This document shows, one piece after another, positions 45,468 through 55,852 of a stretch of 64,000 bases of DNA (its first letter is position 1; each line of letters starts with the position of its first letter). Made by a program: the position numbers and the translations under genes. Source of the DNA: Bacteroidota bacterium (GTDB taxonomy: Bacteria > Bacteroidota > Bacteroidia > Chitinophagales > Chitinophagaceae); the NCBI GenBank assembly GCA_030706635.1, contig JAUZOD010000004.1, forward strand, positions 1 to 64,000, in the 5' to 3' direction. The notes beneath the pieces are model-generated. The model was not told the origin of the DNA and searched no databases. It saw nothing but the letters and a program-made list of their open reading frames with translations.

Positions 45468-47635
45468 TGATCATGAATCGAAAAAGAAGTTTGCCTGGTC
45501 AATGGAGTTTGTTGCTGATATTATTTTTTATGACCGGGGGCGTGCATGCACAGACCTATCAGGCCACCTGGGAATCCCTCGACAAAAGACCGGTTCCACA
45601 ATGGTATAAGGATGCCAAATTTGGCATTTTCATTCACTGGGGTGTTTATTCGGTGCCCGCATTTGCGCCCAAAGGAAGCTACGCGGAATGGTACCAGAAC
45701 AGATTGAAGAGCGGGGATTCGGCCACGGTGGCCTATAACAAAAAAGTATTTGGAGACCTAACTTATTATCAGCTGGCCGACCGCTTTAAAGCAGAGCTTT
45801 TCAATCCGGATGAATGGGCTAGACTGATTGAGAAATCTGGCGCTAAATACGTCGTACTTACTTCAAAACATCATGACGGGTTCGCGCTGTGGCCGAGCAA
45901 AGAAGCCTCCGATTCCTGGGGATTTCCGTGGAACGCAGCGGTAGCCGGCCCTCACCGCGATTTGCTTGGCGATCTGTTTAAGGCGCTTCGCAAAACAACG
46001 GTGCACGCAGGGCTTTATTATTCTTTATATGAATGGTACAATCCGATGTGGCTGAGCGACCGGAAAAAATATGTGACTGATCATGAATGGCCGCAGATGA
46101 AGGATGTGATCAACACCTATAAGCCGGATGTGTTCTGGACAGACGGTGAATGGGATGAGAGCGCCGATTTCTGGAAATCAAAAGAATTCCTGCAATGGAT
46201 GTATAATGAGAGTCCGGTCAAGGATAAAGTGGTCACCTACGACCGCTGGGGCAACGGCGTAAGATTTGAGCACGGCGGTGTGTTTACTCCTGAATATCAA
46301 CCCAACGTAAATTTTTCAGACCATTACTGGGAAGAAAGCCGAGGTATGGGATTCTCCTATGGCTATAACCGCGAAGAAGATGCCTGGGATTATAATTCCG
46401 CCAAAGCGCTTGTGCTTCAGTTGGTGGATAAAGTGAGCGGTGGCGGCAATTTTCTTTTAGACATTGGACCCGATGCTCACGGAAAAATCCCGCCCATCAT
46501 GCAGGAAAGATTACTGGAGATCGGAAACTGGATGAAATATAATCACGAAGCCATCTACAATACGGTCAGATGGAGAACAAAAGCACAATGGAGTGAAGGA
46601 AACAGAAACTACAATCCCGCTACGACCAGCGGAGATGTATTGCTGAAACTGACCGTTGATCCGGATCCGGGATACGCCGTCATGCAATGCTTTTTTACGT
46701 ATAATCCCACGGAGAATAACTTATATGCTATCCTGCCGGTATGGCCTGCCAACAACAAATTTGTGCTGCGGGATCTGTCCATAACGCCGGGCACAAAAAT
46801 GGAATTTCTGCAAACGGGGGAAACACTGGCCTGGGAACAGCAGGGAAATGATGTGCTGGTCAGTTTACCACCGTTCGACCCGGCCAGGATAAAAGACGAG
46901 TCCGCTTACGTAATCAAAATAAATGCATTCGGAAAATTCGCCACCAATCCAAAGGTTGATATCAGCTATCCGTCCAAATCGCTGAAGCCCCTGATCACCG
47001 TCTCCGGTCCGCCTGATGCCGAATATCATTATACTTTGGATGGCCAGGTGCCGGACAAATCTTCAACCAGATATACAGCGCCATTCCTCGCGGCTCATTC
47101 AGGGGAACTTTCCGTAAGATCCTTTAAAGAAGGTGCATTGCCGGGTGATACCATAACAGCACAGGTAACCGTTTTATCCTACTTGCCTGCGGTAAAACCC
47201 AATGCCACACTGCAGAAGGGATTGAAGGTCTCAGTGTATGAATTATCACCAAAATCCGTGGACGATCTGGAAACTGCAAAACCGGTAAAGGAAAACCTGG
47301 TGAAGGAAATTTCCCTGGACCAGTTACCGCGGGAAGAATACGCGGGTCTGATGTACAATGGATATATCCAGATTCCCGAAGAAGGGATCTATACCTTTTT
47401 CGTATCCGCCGACGATGGAGCGAAGTTGTGGATAGACCAGGAACTGGTGGTGGATAACGATGGCACGCACTCAAATGTTGAAAAATCAGGAAGGATTGCC
47501 CTGAGAAAAGGCCTCCATGCTTTCAAACTGAGTTATATTCAGGACAAGAGCACGAAATTCCTGGAGCTGAAATACAGGTTTGATCTGCAGGAGAAAAAAT
47601 TAGTACCGTCCTCTTTTTACCGGACAGAAAAATAA
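45467..47635 (+). CDS. GH29 alpha-L-fucosidase with chitobiase-type and PA14 domains
   Basis: 722 residues from an ATG overlapping the previous stop codon (TAATG). Signal peptide ends near VHAQ. GH29 barrel with KFGIFIHWGVYSVPAF, LTSKHHDGFALW and DVFWTDGEWD, Asp226 being the expected nucleophile. After the barrel and a beta-sandwich come a chitobiase/HEX-type repeat (YHYTLDGQVPDKSS, about 525-570) and a PA14 domain (about 590-715), closely like the tail of the GH97 protein at the left end of the window. The tails probably bind glycan. The next gene starts 24 bp downstream. Confidence 0.92.
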   Translation: MIMNRKRSLPGQWSLLLILFFMTGGVHAQTYQATWESLDKRPVPQWYKDAKFGIFIHWGVYSVPAFAPKGSYAEWYQNRLKSGDSATVAYNKKVFGDLTYYQLADRFKAELFNPDEWARLIEKSGAKYVVLTSKHHDGFALWPSKEASDSWGFPWNAAVAGPHRDLLGDLFKALRKTTVHAGLYYSLYEWYNPMWLSDRKKYVTDHEWPQMKDVINTYKPDVFWTDGEWDESADFWKSKEFLQWMYNESPVKDKVVTYDRWGNGVRFEHGGVFTPEYQPNVNFSDHYWEESRGMGFSYGYNREEDAWDYNSAKALVLQLVDKVSGGGNFLLDIGPDAHGKIPPIMQERLLEIGNWMKYNHEAIYNTVRWRTKAQWSEGNRNYNPATTSGDVLLKLTVDPDPGYAVMQCFFTYNPTENNLYAILPVWPANNKFVLRDLSITPGTKMEFLQTGETLAWEQQGNDVLVSLPPFDPARIKDESAYVIKINAFGKFATNPKVDISYPSKSLKPLITVSGPPDAEYHYTLDGQVPDKSSTRYTAPFLAAHSGELSVRSFKEGALPGDTITAQVTVLSYLPAVKPNATLQKGLKVSVYELSPKSVDDLETAKPVKENLVKEISLDQLPREEYAGLMYNGYIQIPEEGIYTFFVSADDGAKLWIDQELVVDNDGTHSNVEKSGRIALRKGLHAFKLSYIQDKSTKFLELKYRFDLQEKKLVPSSFYRTEK

Positions 47636-47659
47636 AATGAACGCTTGGAACCCGTGAAA

Positions 47660-50600
47660 ATGAATATGAAGCGATTGAGCCTGGCCAACCGTGCGATAAA
47701 GAAACTATTATCGCTTACCGTGCTTTTATGGATTGGCTGGCCATCCGAAACAATGGCTCAGGTTAGGCAACCTGTGGACTACGTAAACCCTTTTATCGGA
47801 ACGGAAAAATCCAGTCATTTTACCGTGTGGGAAGCCAGGGGTGCAACGTTTCCGGGCGTGTTGCTTCCTTTTGGCATGGTTCAAATCGGCCCCGACGGAT
47901 ATATGTACTCGGATAGAAGAATAAATAGTTTCAGTTTTCTGAATCATCACAGCGGCTGGTCATCCAGGGGCAGCTTCAGGCTGATGGCATTCACCGGCGA
48001 AATACCGGCTCATGGATCTGCTTTCAGTCATCAACAGGAAAAAGCTACTCCCTATTATTACCAGGTAAAACTGGAAGATTACGGAATCAATGCGGAGTTC
48101 ACAACCAGCGGTCACGCTGGGCTCTGTCGTTTTACCTTTCCCCAATCAGGTTCCGCTCATCTGGTATTGTCGGATGTTTCGGATGTTACCAGGATTGACA
48201 GCAGCCAGATCAGGGGACGAAGCGGAAAATATTATTTTATCGCGCTATTCAGCAAACCCTTTCAGTCTTCTGGTGAGTATGCGCAGGAATCAAAAAACCG
48301 GTCATCTGCTTTTTCAGCGGCGGACTCCCGGGGATATTTCATCAACTTCTCAACAGTTTCGGATGAGCAGATACTGGTCAGGATAGGCTTCTCGCTGAAC
48401 TCCTATGCCGGTGCGGAAACCAATATCGGCAAAGAAATGCCGGGACCTGATTTTGAAGAAGCCAGTATGAAGGCAAAAAGAATCTGGAACAGGGAATTGG
48501 GCCGCATAGAAATTAAGACGAGCAATGAGGAACAGAAAGAAATATTCTATACGGCTCTTTATCACTCCCTGTTCATGCCGGCTGTTTTATCTGATGCGGA
48601 TTCTCCGAAGAATAAATACAGCAGCCTGTATCCCTGGGACACTTACAGAAGTGAACATCCCCTGATCAGCATCCTCGAACCGGAAAGGGAAGGCGACATG
48701 ATCGCATCGGAACTGGCGGTGTATGACAGAACTGGTTGGCTACCCACCGGCAATATGATGGGTAATCACAATACCCAGCTTATCCTGGATGCCTATGTAA
48801 AAGGAGTGAGGAATTTTGATATCTCAAAAGCCTGCGAAGCCATGCGCAAAAGCATGCTGGATTCGCCCTATGCGCGCCGGGAGATGGCGGATTTTGTCAG
48901 GTACGGATATGTACCGGCTAATGTTACCAGCAGCGTTACCCATACGCTGGAATTTGCTTACGACGATTGGGCTGCAGCCAGCTTCCTGGAAAAAACAGGA
49001 AATAAGGAAAAATATCTGAAGGACTGGCAGACGCTCCTTAGCCGGGCCCGCAATTACAGGAACAGTTATGATCCCGCAGACGGTTTTATGAAAGCCAAAA
49101 CAAAAGAAGGTGAATGGGCAACGGGTGGTTATAGCGAAGGTACGCCCTGGACCTATACATGGTATGTGCCGCATGATGTACAGGGATTAATCAATCTTAT
49201 GGGCGGAAAGAAAATCTTTTCGGAGCGGTTGAATCAATGTTTTCAGGAAGGTCACTACGTACATGATAATGAGCCGCCGCTGCACTACGCTTATCTTTTT
49301 AATTTCTCCGGGCAACCCTGGAAAACCCAGCAGTGGGCCAGAAGCATTACGGAAGGAAGTTATTCCGCTGATGCCGGCGGCATTCCGGGAAATGATGATC
49401 TGGGCGCCTTGTCGAGTTGGTTTGTATTCAGCGCCATGGGTTTTTATCCGGTCACTCCCGGAACGGCGCAGTATCAGATCGGAAGTCCTCTTTTTGAAAA
49501 AACAACTATTCATCTTTCCAACGGAAAGCAGTTTAATATAATTGCAAACCATGTTTCGAGGGAAAATAGATATATTCAGTCAGCCACGCTCAATGGCTCG
49601 CCTTTCAGCAAATCATGGATCACGCATACGGACATACTGAGTGGTAAGACCCTGGTTTTCGAAATGGGTCCAAAGCCAAACAAATCATGGGGGCAGCATG
49701 GACCTGCGGCCTATTCCATGACTTCCGGCATACCTGATTTCAAATTCGGCAAATTAAGTATTGCCAAACATGTTCTGAAAGCCGATGAAGCCGTTGATCT
49801 CTCCGTGTGGGTAAAAAACAAAAGCCAGGTGGAAGGATCCATTCGGGTTCCGGTCTGGTTAGACGGCAAACCATTGCAAACGGTTTCTGAAGTACTGGGC
49901 GCCGGAGAATATAAACAGGTTCATATATCCATTACTTTATATAGCCAGGGAAAACATGCTCTGTCCATCCCGGGATTGCCGCCCCTGAAACTGCAGGTTC
50001 AGAAAACAGCACCGGAATTTATTTACCGGTACCCGGAAATTCCGATGCCACGATTGGTTAAGACAGGCGACAGCATGGACATTCGCGCCAGCGTAAAAAA
50101 TATTGGCAGCATCCCGGGAGCAACAAAGGCCCAACTGCTTATTGATGGCAAAGAGATGCAATCAAAAGAAATTTCATTAAGAGCAGGCGAAGAAAAGGAA
50201 ATTCAGTTTATATATATACCCCGCATGGATGCCTTATGCCATATCGGTATCGGGAAACTGACGCCGGTATTGGTGCGTGTTCAGGCTCCCGGCGAAAAAA
50301 CCATTTACAAAGATTCTCTGTTTTCGTCCCTGGATGCCCGGCTGGTGCTTGATTTTGATGAGGGGGAGACAAACAGCATCCGGGACTTTTCCGGAAATGG
50401 AAACAATGGCATAGTTAAAGGGAAATTAAACTGGGTGGAGGGCATTTATGGAAAAGCGATACAGACCAATGCCTCACAGGGAGATTATATTGAATTCCAG
50501 GATAGTTTTCCGCACGATACCTCCGGACAAAGCGGGGAACTCACTATAATGGCCTGGGTGTATCCGGAAGAAGAAAAGAATTTTGCGGATATAATTTCCA

Positions 50601-50977
50601 AAGGCGATTGGAATGGTCTTCAATTGAAAGGAAGCAACCAGATCATCAATTTCTACGCTAACGGCTGGGAAGGTCATGAAGCCATGGCAGCGGTTCCCGA
50701 AAACTGGAACCGGCACTGGCATCATCTGGCCGGAGTAAGCGACGGAACGGATTATAAGTTATACGTAGACGGCAGGCTCGTGGAAACAAAAAAAGGCGAA
50801 AAGCGGAATCCGTGTGGTGAAACCGGAATGGCAAATTATTCCGGCCTTCCCTGGAATATCGGGCGGAATGCGGGATCTCCAGACCGGGTTTTCAATGGAT
50901 ATATTGATGACGTGATGATCTTCAGGAAAGCACTGAACCAGCAACAAATTGAGAACCTGATGCTGCATATTTATTAG
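47660..50977 (+). CDS. GH92 glycosidase with CARDB-like and LamG domains
   Basis: About 1105 residues from the ATG at 47660; an in-frame TTG at 47645 is less likely. After the signal peptide (cut near TMAQ) comes VDYVNPFIGT, GH92 motifs HDNEPPLHYAYLFN (acid Glu) and GNDDLGALSSW (Asp pair). GLSSW replaces GQMSAW, a mild change. Residues about 690-880 are beta-sandwich, CARDB-like, and residues about 890-1105 are a LamG/concanavalin-type domain (VLDFDEGETNSIRDFSGNGN, LTIMAWVYPEE, WHHLAGVSDGTDYKLYVDG), which often binds sugars. Longer than usual GH92 (about 750) because of these tails. Confidence 0.9.
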   Translation: MNMKRLSLANRAIKKLLSLTVLLWIGWPSETMAQVRQPVDYVNPFIGTEKSSHFTVWEARGATFPGVLLPFGMVQIGPDGYMYSDRRINSFSFLNHHSGWSSRGSFRLMAFTGEIPAHGSAFSHQQEKATPYYYQVKLEDYGINAEFTTSGHAGLCRFTFPQSGSAHLVLSDVSDVTRIDSSQIRGRSGKYYFIALFSKPFQSSGEYAQESKNRSSAFSAADSRGYFINFSTVSDEQILVRIGFSLNSYAGAETNIGKEMPGPDFEEASMKAKRIWNRELGRIEIKTSNEEQKEIFYTALYHSLFMPAVLSDADSPKNKYSSLYPWDTYRSEHPLISILEPEREGDMIASELAVYDRTGWLPTGNMMGNHNTQLILDAYVKGVRNFDISKACEAMRKSMLDSPYARREMADFVRYGYVPANVTSSVTHTLEFAYDDWAAASFLEKTGNKEKYLKDWQTLLSRARNYRNSYDPADGFMKAKTKEGEWATGGYSEGTPWTYTWYVPHDVQGLINLMGGKKIFSERLNQCFQEGHYVHDNEPPLHYAYLFNFSGQPWKTQQWARSITEGSYSADAGGIPGNDDLGALSSWFVFSAMGFYPVTPGTAQYQIGSPLFEKTTIHLSNGKQFNIIANHVSRENRYIQSATLNGSPFSKSWITHTDILSGKTLVFEMGPKPNKSWGQHGPAAYSMTSGIPDFKFGKLSIAKHVLKADEAVDLSVWVKNKSQVEGSIRVPVWLDGKPLQTVSEVLGAGEYKQVHISITLYSQGKHALSIPGLPPLKLQVQKTAPEFIYRYPEIPMPRLVKTGDSMDIRASVKNIGSIPGATKAQLLIDGKEMQSKEISLRAGEEKEIQFIYIPRMDALCHIGIGKLTPVLVRVQAPGEKTIYKDSLFSSLDARLVLDFDEGETNSIRDFSGNGNNGIVKGKLNWVEGIYGKAIQTNASQGDYIEFQDSFPHDTSGQSGELTIMAWVYPEEEKNFADIISKGDWNGLQLKGSNQIINFYANGWEGHEAMAAVPENWNRHWHHLAGVSDGTDYKLYVDGRLVETKKGEKRNPCGETGMANYSGLPWNIGRNAGSPDRVFNGYIDDVMIFRKALNQQQIENLMLHIY

Positions 50978-51025
50978 ATCAATAATAAAACAGACCCAGG
51001 ATAACCGGCTGAACAAAATGAATGC

Positions 51026-53377
51026 ATGCACATGAAACAGCTAAGTCAATTTTTATTTGCTCTGATCTTATCAACCATAACCGGCGCTGTTAATGGGCAG
51101 ACTCCGGTTCAGCCACACTCCGGAAAAAAAACACCGGCATCTTATGTAAATCCATTTATCGGCGCCAGCACCAGCTCTGCGGAAGCAGGGGTTTTTCACG
51201 GCCTGGGAAAAACATTTCCGGGCGCCGCCACGCCTTTTGGTCTGGTACAGTTAAGTCCGAATACGATCACCGGCGGCGACAACGGTTCCGGCTATAGTTA
51301 TGAACATAACAGTCTGGAAGGATTTGCTTTCACCCAGATGAGTGGCGTGGGCTGGTATGGTGACCTGGGCAATTTTCTGGTAACCCCAACCACCGGGCCA
51401 TTGAAGACCAGCGCCGGGAAACCCGAGCATCCTGAAACGGGTTATCGTTCGCGGTTTTCCAAACAAGATGAAAAAGCATCTGCAGGATATTATGCAGCGA
51501 CCCTGACGGATTATAAAATCAGGGCGGAAATAACTGCCGCGCCGCACAGCGGAATACTTCGTTTTACGTTTCCCGCCAATCAGCAATCCCGTATTCAGAT
51601 TGACCTCGCAAGAAGGGTAGGAGGGACCTCCACTTCCCAATATGTGCAGGTAGTGGACGAATATACCATCCGTGGCTGGATGAAATGTACGCCGGACGGC
51701 GGCGGATGGGGCGACGGCGACGGGCATGCTGACTACACGGTGTACTTCTATGCCCGGTTCAGCAAGCCCCTGAAACATTTCGGTGTGTGGAGCGCAAACA
51801 TACCCGCCGGCTGGACACGGAAAAGAGAAGACGTGGAAAGCGATCGCTACCAGCAAAGGATTGCAGAAGCACAACGGCTGGACGGCGTTAAGGAGCAATC
51901 GGGCAGGCACCTGGGGTTTTATACTGAATTCGCCACCCACGACCAGGAGCAGGTGCTGATGAAAGCCGGTATTTCCTTCGTGAGCATGGAAGGCGCGGCG
52001 AGGAATCTCCATGCCGAAATAAAAGACTGGGATTTCAACAAAGTGCGTGAACAGGCGGTTGACCTCTGGAACAGGGCCCTGGGCAAGCTTTCGATTGCAG
52101 GCGGCGGCGAGGAGGAAAAAACAGTTTTTTACACCGCATTATATCACACCCTGATTGATCCCAGGAATTTTTCGGATGTGGATGGACGTTATCCCGGCGG
52201 TGACGGCGAGGTTCACCGGTCAACCGGTTTTACCAAACGCACCATCTTCAGCGGATGGGATGTATTCAGAAGCCAGTTTCCGCTGCAAACGATCATCAAT
52301 CCCACCGTAGTAAACGATATGATCAACTCACTGGTTGAACTGGCAGACCAGAGCGGCAAACACTACCTGGAAAGATGGGAATTGCTGAATGCCTATAGTG
52401 GCTGTATGCTCGGAAATCCGGCTGTGTCAGTAATCGCAGATGCTTATGCCAAGGGCATACGGAATTTTAACGTGGCCAAAGCATATCAATATGCGCAGCA
52501 TACCTGTGAACTCTTCGGCAATGGAGAAAAAGGATATACCAGCGGTGAAAACGGGCTTTCCAAAACCCTGGAATATGCTTACGCCGACTGGTGCCTGTCC
52601 AGCTTTGCCGGCGGGCTGGGAAAAAAAGAAGACCAGGAAAAATACAGCAGCCGGTCCATGGACTACAAAAATGTATTTGATGATTCCGTCGCCTGGTTCC
52701 GGCCCAGAAAAGAAGACGGGTCCTGGGAACCCTGGCCGGCAGAAGGGCGGCTGAAACAGGACTACGGAACGGTGGAAAGCAATCCCTATCAGCAGGGATG
52801 GTTCGTTCCGCAGGATGTTCCCGGGATGGTGAAACTGATGGGCGGTAATGCAAAGGTGATGGAAGACCTGCAATCTTTTTTTCAGAAAACGCCGGAAAAT
52901 ATGATGTGGAACGATTATTATAATCATGCCAATGAACCGGTACACCATGTTGCATTTTTGTTCAACCGGATCGGTTATCCGTGGCTTACCCAGCAATGGA
53001 GCCGGGCGATCTGCAGGAGGGCGTATCACAATTCCGTTGAAGGCCTGGTGGGCAATGAAGACGTCGGGCAGATGTCTGCCTGGTATGTTCTTGCGGCGAT
53101 GGGTTTGCATCCTGTATGCCCCGGCAGTACCCGGTATGAGATAACGAGTCCTGTCTTCAACAGGATCCTGATTTCTCTGGATTCGAAATATGCCAAAGGA
53201 AAAACATTTACCATCCTTGCGCGGAATAATGCGCCCGAAAATATCTACATTCAGCAGGCCAGGCTGAATGGCAAACCCTACGGTCACTGCTGGCTGGACC
53301 ATGCGACGCTCATGGCGGGCGGTGTTCTGGAGCTAACCATGGGTGACAAGCCCAATAAAAATTGGGGAGTCCATTAA
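51026..53377 (+). CDS. GH92 family glycosidase (third copy)
   Basis: 783 residues from ATG 51026, with a second ATG two codons later; signal peptide ends near VNGQ. GH92 motifs: ASYVNPFIGA, KTFPGAATPFGLVQLSP, YNHANEPVHHVAFLFN (acid Glu) and GNEDVGQMSAW. In the last motif the first Asp of the usual GNDD pair is Glu; the second Asp is kept. This GNED form is known in a part of GH92. An alpha-mannosidase of another linkage preference than the other two GH92 proteins here is likely. 48 bp from the previous gene and 24 bp from the next. Confidence 0.92.
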   Translation: MHMKQLSQFLFALILSTITGAVNGQTPVQPHSGKKTPASYVNPFIGASTSSAEAGVFHGLGKTFPGAATPFGLVQLSPNTITGGDNGSGYSYEHNSLEGFAFTQMSGVGWYGDLGNFLVTPTTGPLKTSAGKPEHPETGYRSRFSKQDEKASAGYYAATLTDYKIRAEITAAPHSGILRFTFPANQQSRIQIDLARRVGGTSTSQYVQVVDEYTIRGWMKCTPDGGGWGDGDGHADYTVYFYARFSKPLKHFGVWSANIPAGWTRKREDVESDRYQQRIAEAQRLDGVKEQSGRHLGFYTEFATHDQEQVLMKAGISFVSMEGAARNLHAEIKDWDFNKVREQAVDLWNRALGKLSIAGGGEEEKTVFYTALYHTLIDPRNFSDVDGRYPGGDGEVHRSTGFTKRTIFSGWDVFRSQFPLQTIINPTVVNDMINSLVELADQSGKHYLERWELLNAYSGCMLGNPAVSVIADAYAKGIRNFNVAKAYQYAQHTCELFGNGEKGYTSGENGLSKTLEYAYADWCLSSFAGGLGKKEDQEKYSSRSMDYKNVFDDSVAWFRPRKEDGSWEPWPAEGRLKQDYGTVESNPYQQGWFVPQDVPGMVKLMGGNAKVMEDLQSFFQKTPENMMWNDYYNHANEPVHHVAFLFNRIGYPWLTQQWSRAICRRAYHNSVEGLVGNEDVGQMSAWYVLAAMGLHPVCPGSTRYEITSPVFNRILISLDSKYAKGKTFTILARNNAPENIYIQQARLNGKPYGHCWLDHATLMAGGVLELTMGDKPNKNWGVH

Positions 53378-53401
53378 AAAATATAACGAACTGTATCTGC
53401 T

Positions 53402-55831
53402 ATGAGAAAGAAAAATAAAGATCTGTTAGCCCTGATGCTGGGTTGTATGCTGTTCTCCTTCACCCGCGGCCAGCAAGCTTTGCGCCTTTGGTACAGACAA
53501 CCGGCTGCCATTTGGGAAGCCTGTGTTCCGCTCGGCAACGGACGTCTCGGCGCCATGCCGGACGGTGGAATAAATAATGAAACCACGGTACTTAACGATA
53601 TTACGCTTTGGTCCGGCGGTGCCCAGGACGCCGATGATCCCGGCGCCGGTAAATACCTGGCTCCGATCAGGCAATTGCTTCAGGAAGGGAAAAACGATGA
53701 GGCGCAGGAACTCATGTATAAAACATTTATTTGCAAAGGCGCCGGTTCAGGAGAGGGAAACGGGGCCAACAAACCCTATGGCAGTTACCAGGTGCTGGGC
53801 AACCTGCATCTTCAATTTGACTATGGACAGGATTCCAGCCTGGTTAAGGCTGAAAATTATATCCGCGACCTTTCTCTTCCTGAAGCGGTTGCCCATTGCC
53901 GTTATACAGTGAATGGGGTAACTTTTGACAGAGAGTATTTTACCAGCTTTACGGATGATGTGATCATCATCCGGCTGACGGCCAGCCGGAAGGGAATGAT
54001 TTCCCTGAAAGCCGGTCTTGACCGTCCTGAACGATACAGGACCCGGGTTGATGGAAAAGAATTGCAAATGGAAGGCCGGCTCAACAACGGAACGGATGGC
54101 AAAGGCATGCGTTACCTGACGCGCATCCGCATGAAACTGGATGGTGGCAGCCTCAGTTCCGGCGATTCCGTTTTGCGGGTGGAACATGCCAACGCTGTAA
54201 CGATCTATATTTCTTCGGGCACAGATTTCAGGGACTCTTCGTATAAAGAAAAAACAGCTGAACTGATCCGTTCCGCCATGCAAAAGCCCTATGCTGCTCA
54301 AAAAGCAGCCCATATCAAAAAATTTCAGTCGCTGTTCAACCGTGCCGGTCTGGAGCTGCGGAATAGCAATGTGAATTCCGGTCTTCCTACGGACGAACGT
54401 CTGGACGCCTTCAAAAACGATCCGTCAGACATTGGATTAGCCGCCCTCTATTTTCAGTACGGGCGATATCTGGCGATCAGCAGTACGCGGGCGGGACTCC
54501 TTCCGCCCAATTTACAAGGCTTATGGGCGAATACGGTCCAGTCTCCGTGGAATGGGGATTATCACCTCGACATCAATATCCAGATGAATCACTGGCCCAT
54601 TGAAGAGGCAAACCTGCCCATGCTCAACCAGCCATATTACGCGCTGGTAAAACAACTGGTGGCCCCGGGCGAAAAAACAGCAGCTACTTATTATCATGCA
54701 AAGGGATGGGTAGCGCATGCCATCACCAATGTTTGGGGATATACTTCTCCCGGAGAATATCCGAGCTGGGGTGCAACCAATATCGGCTCAGGCTGGATCT
54801 GCAATGATCTCTGGGAGCACTATGCTTTTACAAACAACAAAACCTATCTTGAAAAAACATATCCCATCCTCAGGGCTTCAGCGGCTTTTTATCTGAGTTC
54901 CATGATCAGGGAAAATAAACATGGCTGGCTGGTAACCGCTCCGTCGAACTCCCCGGAAAATTCTTTTTTACTTCCCAACGGAAAAGAGGCCGCCATCTGT
55001 ATGGGACCCACTATTGACAATCAGATCATCCGCGAATTGTTCGCGCATGTTGCGGATGCCGCTGTATTGCTGAAAAAAGATGCAGCTTTCGCTGCATCCC
55101 TGAAGAAAGCATCTGACCAACTGCCACCCAACCAAATTGCCCCGGATGGCAGATTGATGGAATGGCTCGAAAACTATAAAGAAACCGAGCCGCATCACCG
55201 CCATGTTTCTCATCTTTGGGGATTATACCCGGGTAATGAAATAACGCCTGCCCAAACACCCGAACTGGCAAAAGCCGTAAAAGCCTCCCTGGAAGGCAGA
55301 GGCGATCAGGGAACCGGATGGTCTCTCGCGTGGAAGACCAATCTCTGGGCAAGACTGCAGGATGGCAACCATGCCTACCAGGTTTTACGCGATTTGCTGA
55401 AACCCACGGTTGACAAGGGCTTTAACATGGTGGATGGCGGAGGATCCTATCCCAACTTATTCTGTGGTCATCCGCCTTATCAGATCGACGGGAATTTCGG
55501 AGGCTGTGCGGGAATCGTGGAAATGCTTATACAGAGCAACAGCCGCGCTATTTCGCTTCTGCCAGCGCTGCCCGATCAGTGGGCGGAGGGCAGTTTTCAC
55601 GGGCTCTGCGCAAGAGGGGGCGTCGAAATAAGCGCGAACTGGGAAAACAACAAAATTAATTCATGCACCTTAAAGGCAACCAGTACAAATCATTTTCTGA
55701 TCCGCATACCGAGGGGCGTCCTGGACATCCGGTCAGAAAAAAATAATTCCGCTTCCTGGGAAAAGGACGCTGAAAATATCCGCTGCTCACTGGCGAAAGG
55801 AGAAGCAATAAAATTTATATTTATCTATTGA
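53402..55831 (+). CDS. GH95 family alpha-L-fucosidase/galactosidase
   Basis: 809 residues with a signal peptide (cut near FTRGQQ). Canonical GH95: ALRLWYRQPAAIWEACVPLG, NNETTVLNDITLWSGG, then DINIQMNHWPIEE with the base-positioning Asn residues, acid Glu519 in APSNSPENSF and base Asp696 in QIDGNFGG. All key residues are present, unlike the other GH95-like protein at 43167. GH95 enzymes are inverting and cleave alpha-1,2-L-fucose or related alpha-L-galactose. Spaced 21 bp before the acyltransferase-like gene. Confidence 0.94.
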   Translation: MRKKNKDLLALMLGCMLFSFTRGQQALRLWYRQPAAIWEACVPLGNGRLGAMPDGGINNETTVLNDITLWSGGAQDADDPGAGKYLAPIRQLLQEGKNDEAQELMYKTFICKGAGSGEGNGANKPYGSYQVLGNLHLQFDYGQDSSLVKAENYIRDLSLPEAVAHCRYTVNGVTFDREYFTSFTDDVIIIRLTASRKGMISLKAGLDRPERYRTRVDGKELQMEGRLNNGTDGKGMRYLTRIRMKLDGGSLSSGDSVLRVEHANAVTIYISSGTDFRDSSYKEKTAELIRSAMQKPYAAQKAAHIKKFQSLFNRAGLELRNSNVNSGLPTDERLDAFKNDPSDIGLAALYFQYGRYLAISSTRAGLLPPNLQGLWANTVQSPWNGDYHLDINIQMNHWPIEEANLPMLNQPYYALVKQLVAPGEKTAATYYHAKGWVAHAITNVWGYTSPGEYPSWGATNIGSGWICNDLWEHYAFTNNKTYLEKTYPILRASAAFYLSSMIRENKHGWLVTAPSNSPENSFLLPNGKEAAICMGPTIDNQIIRELFAHVADAAVLLKKDAAFAASLKKASDQLPPNQIAPDGRLMEWLENYKETEPHHRHVSHLWGLYPGNEITPAQTPELAKAVKASLEGRGDQGTGWSLAWKTNLWARLQDGNHAYQVLRDLLKPTVDKGFNMVDGGGSYPNLFCGHPPYQIDGNFGGCAGIVEMLIQSNSRAISLLPALPDQWAEGSFHGLCARGGVEISANWENNKINSCTLKATSTNHFLIRIPRGVLDIRSEKNNSASWEKDAENIRCSLAKGEAIKFIFIY

Positions 55832-55852
55832 ACCCAACCAAACCGTGTATTT

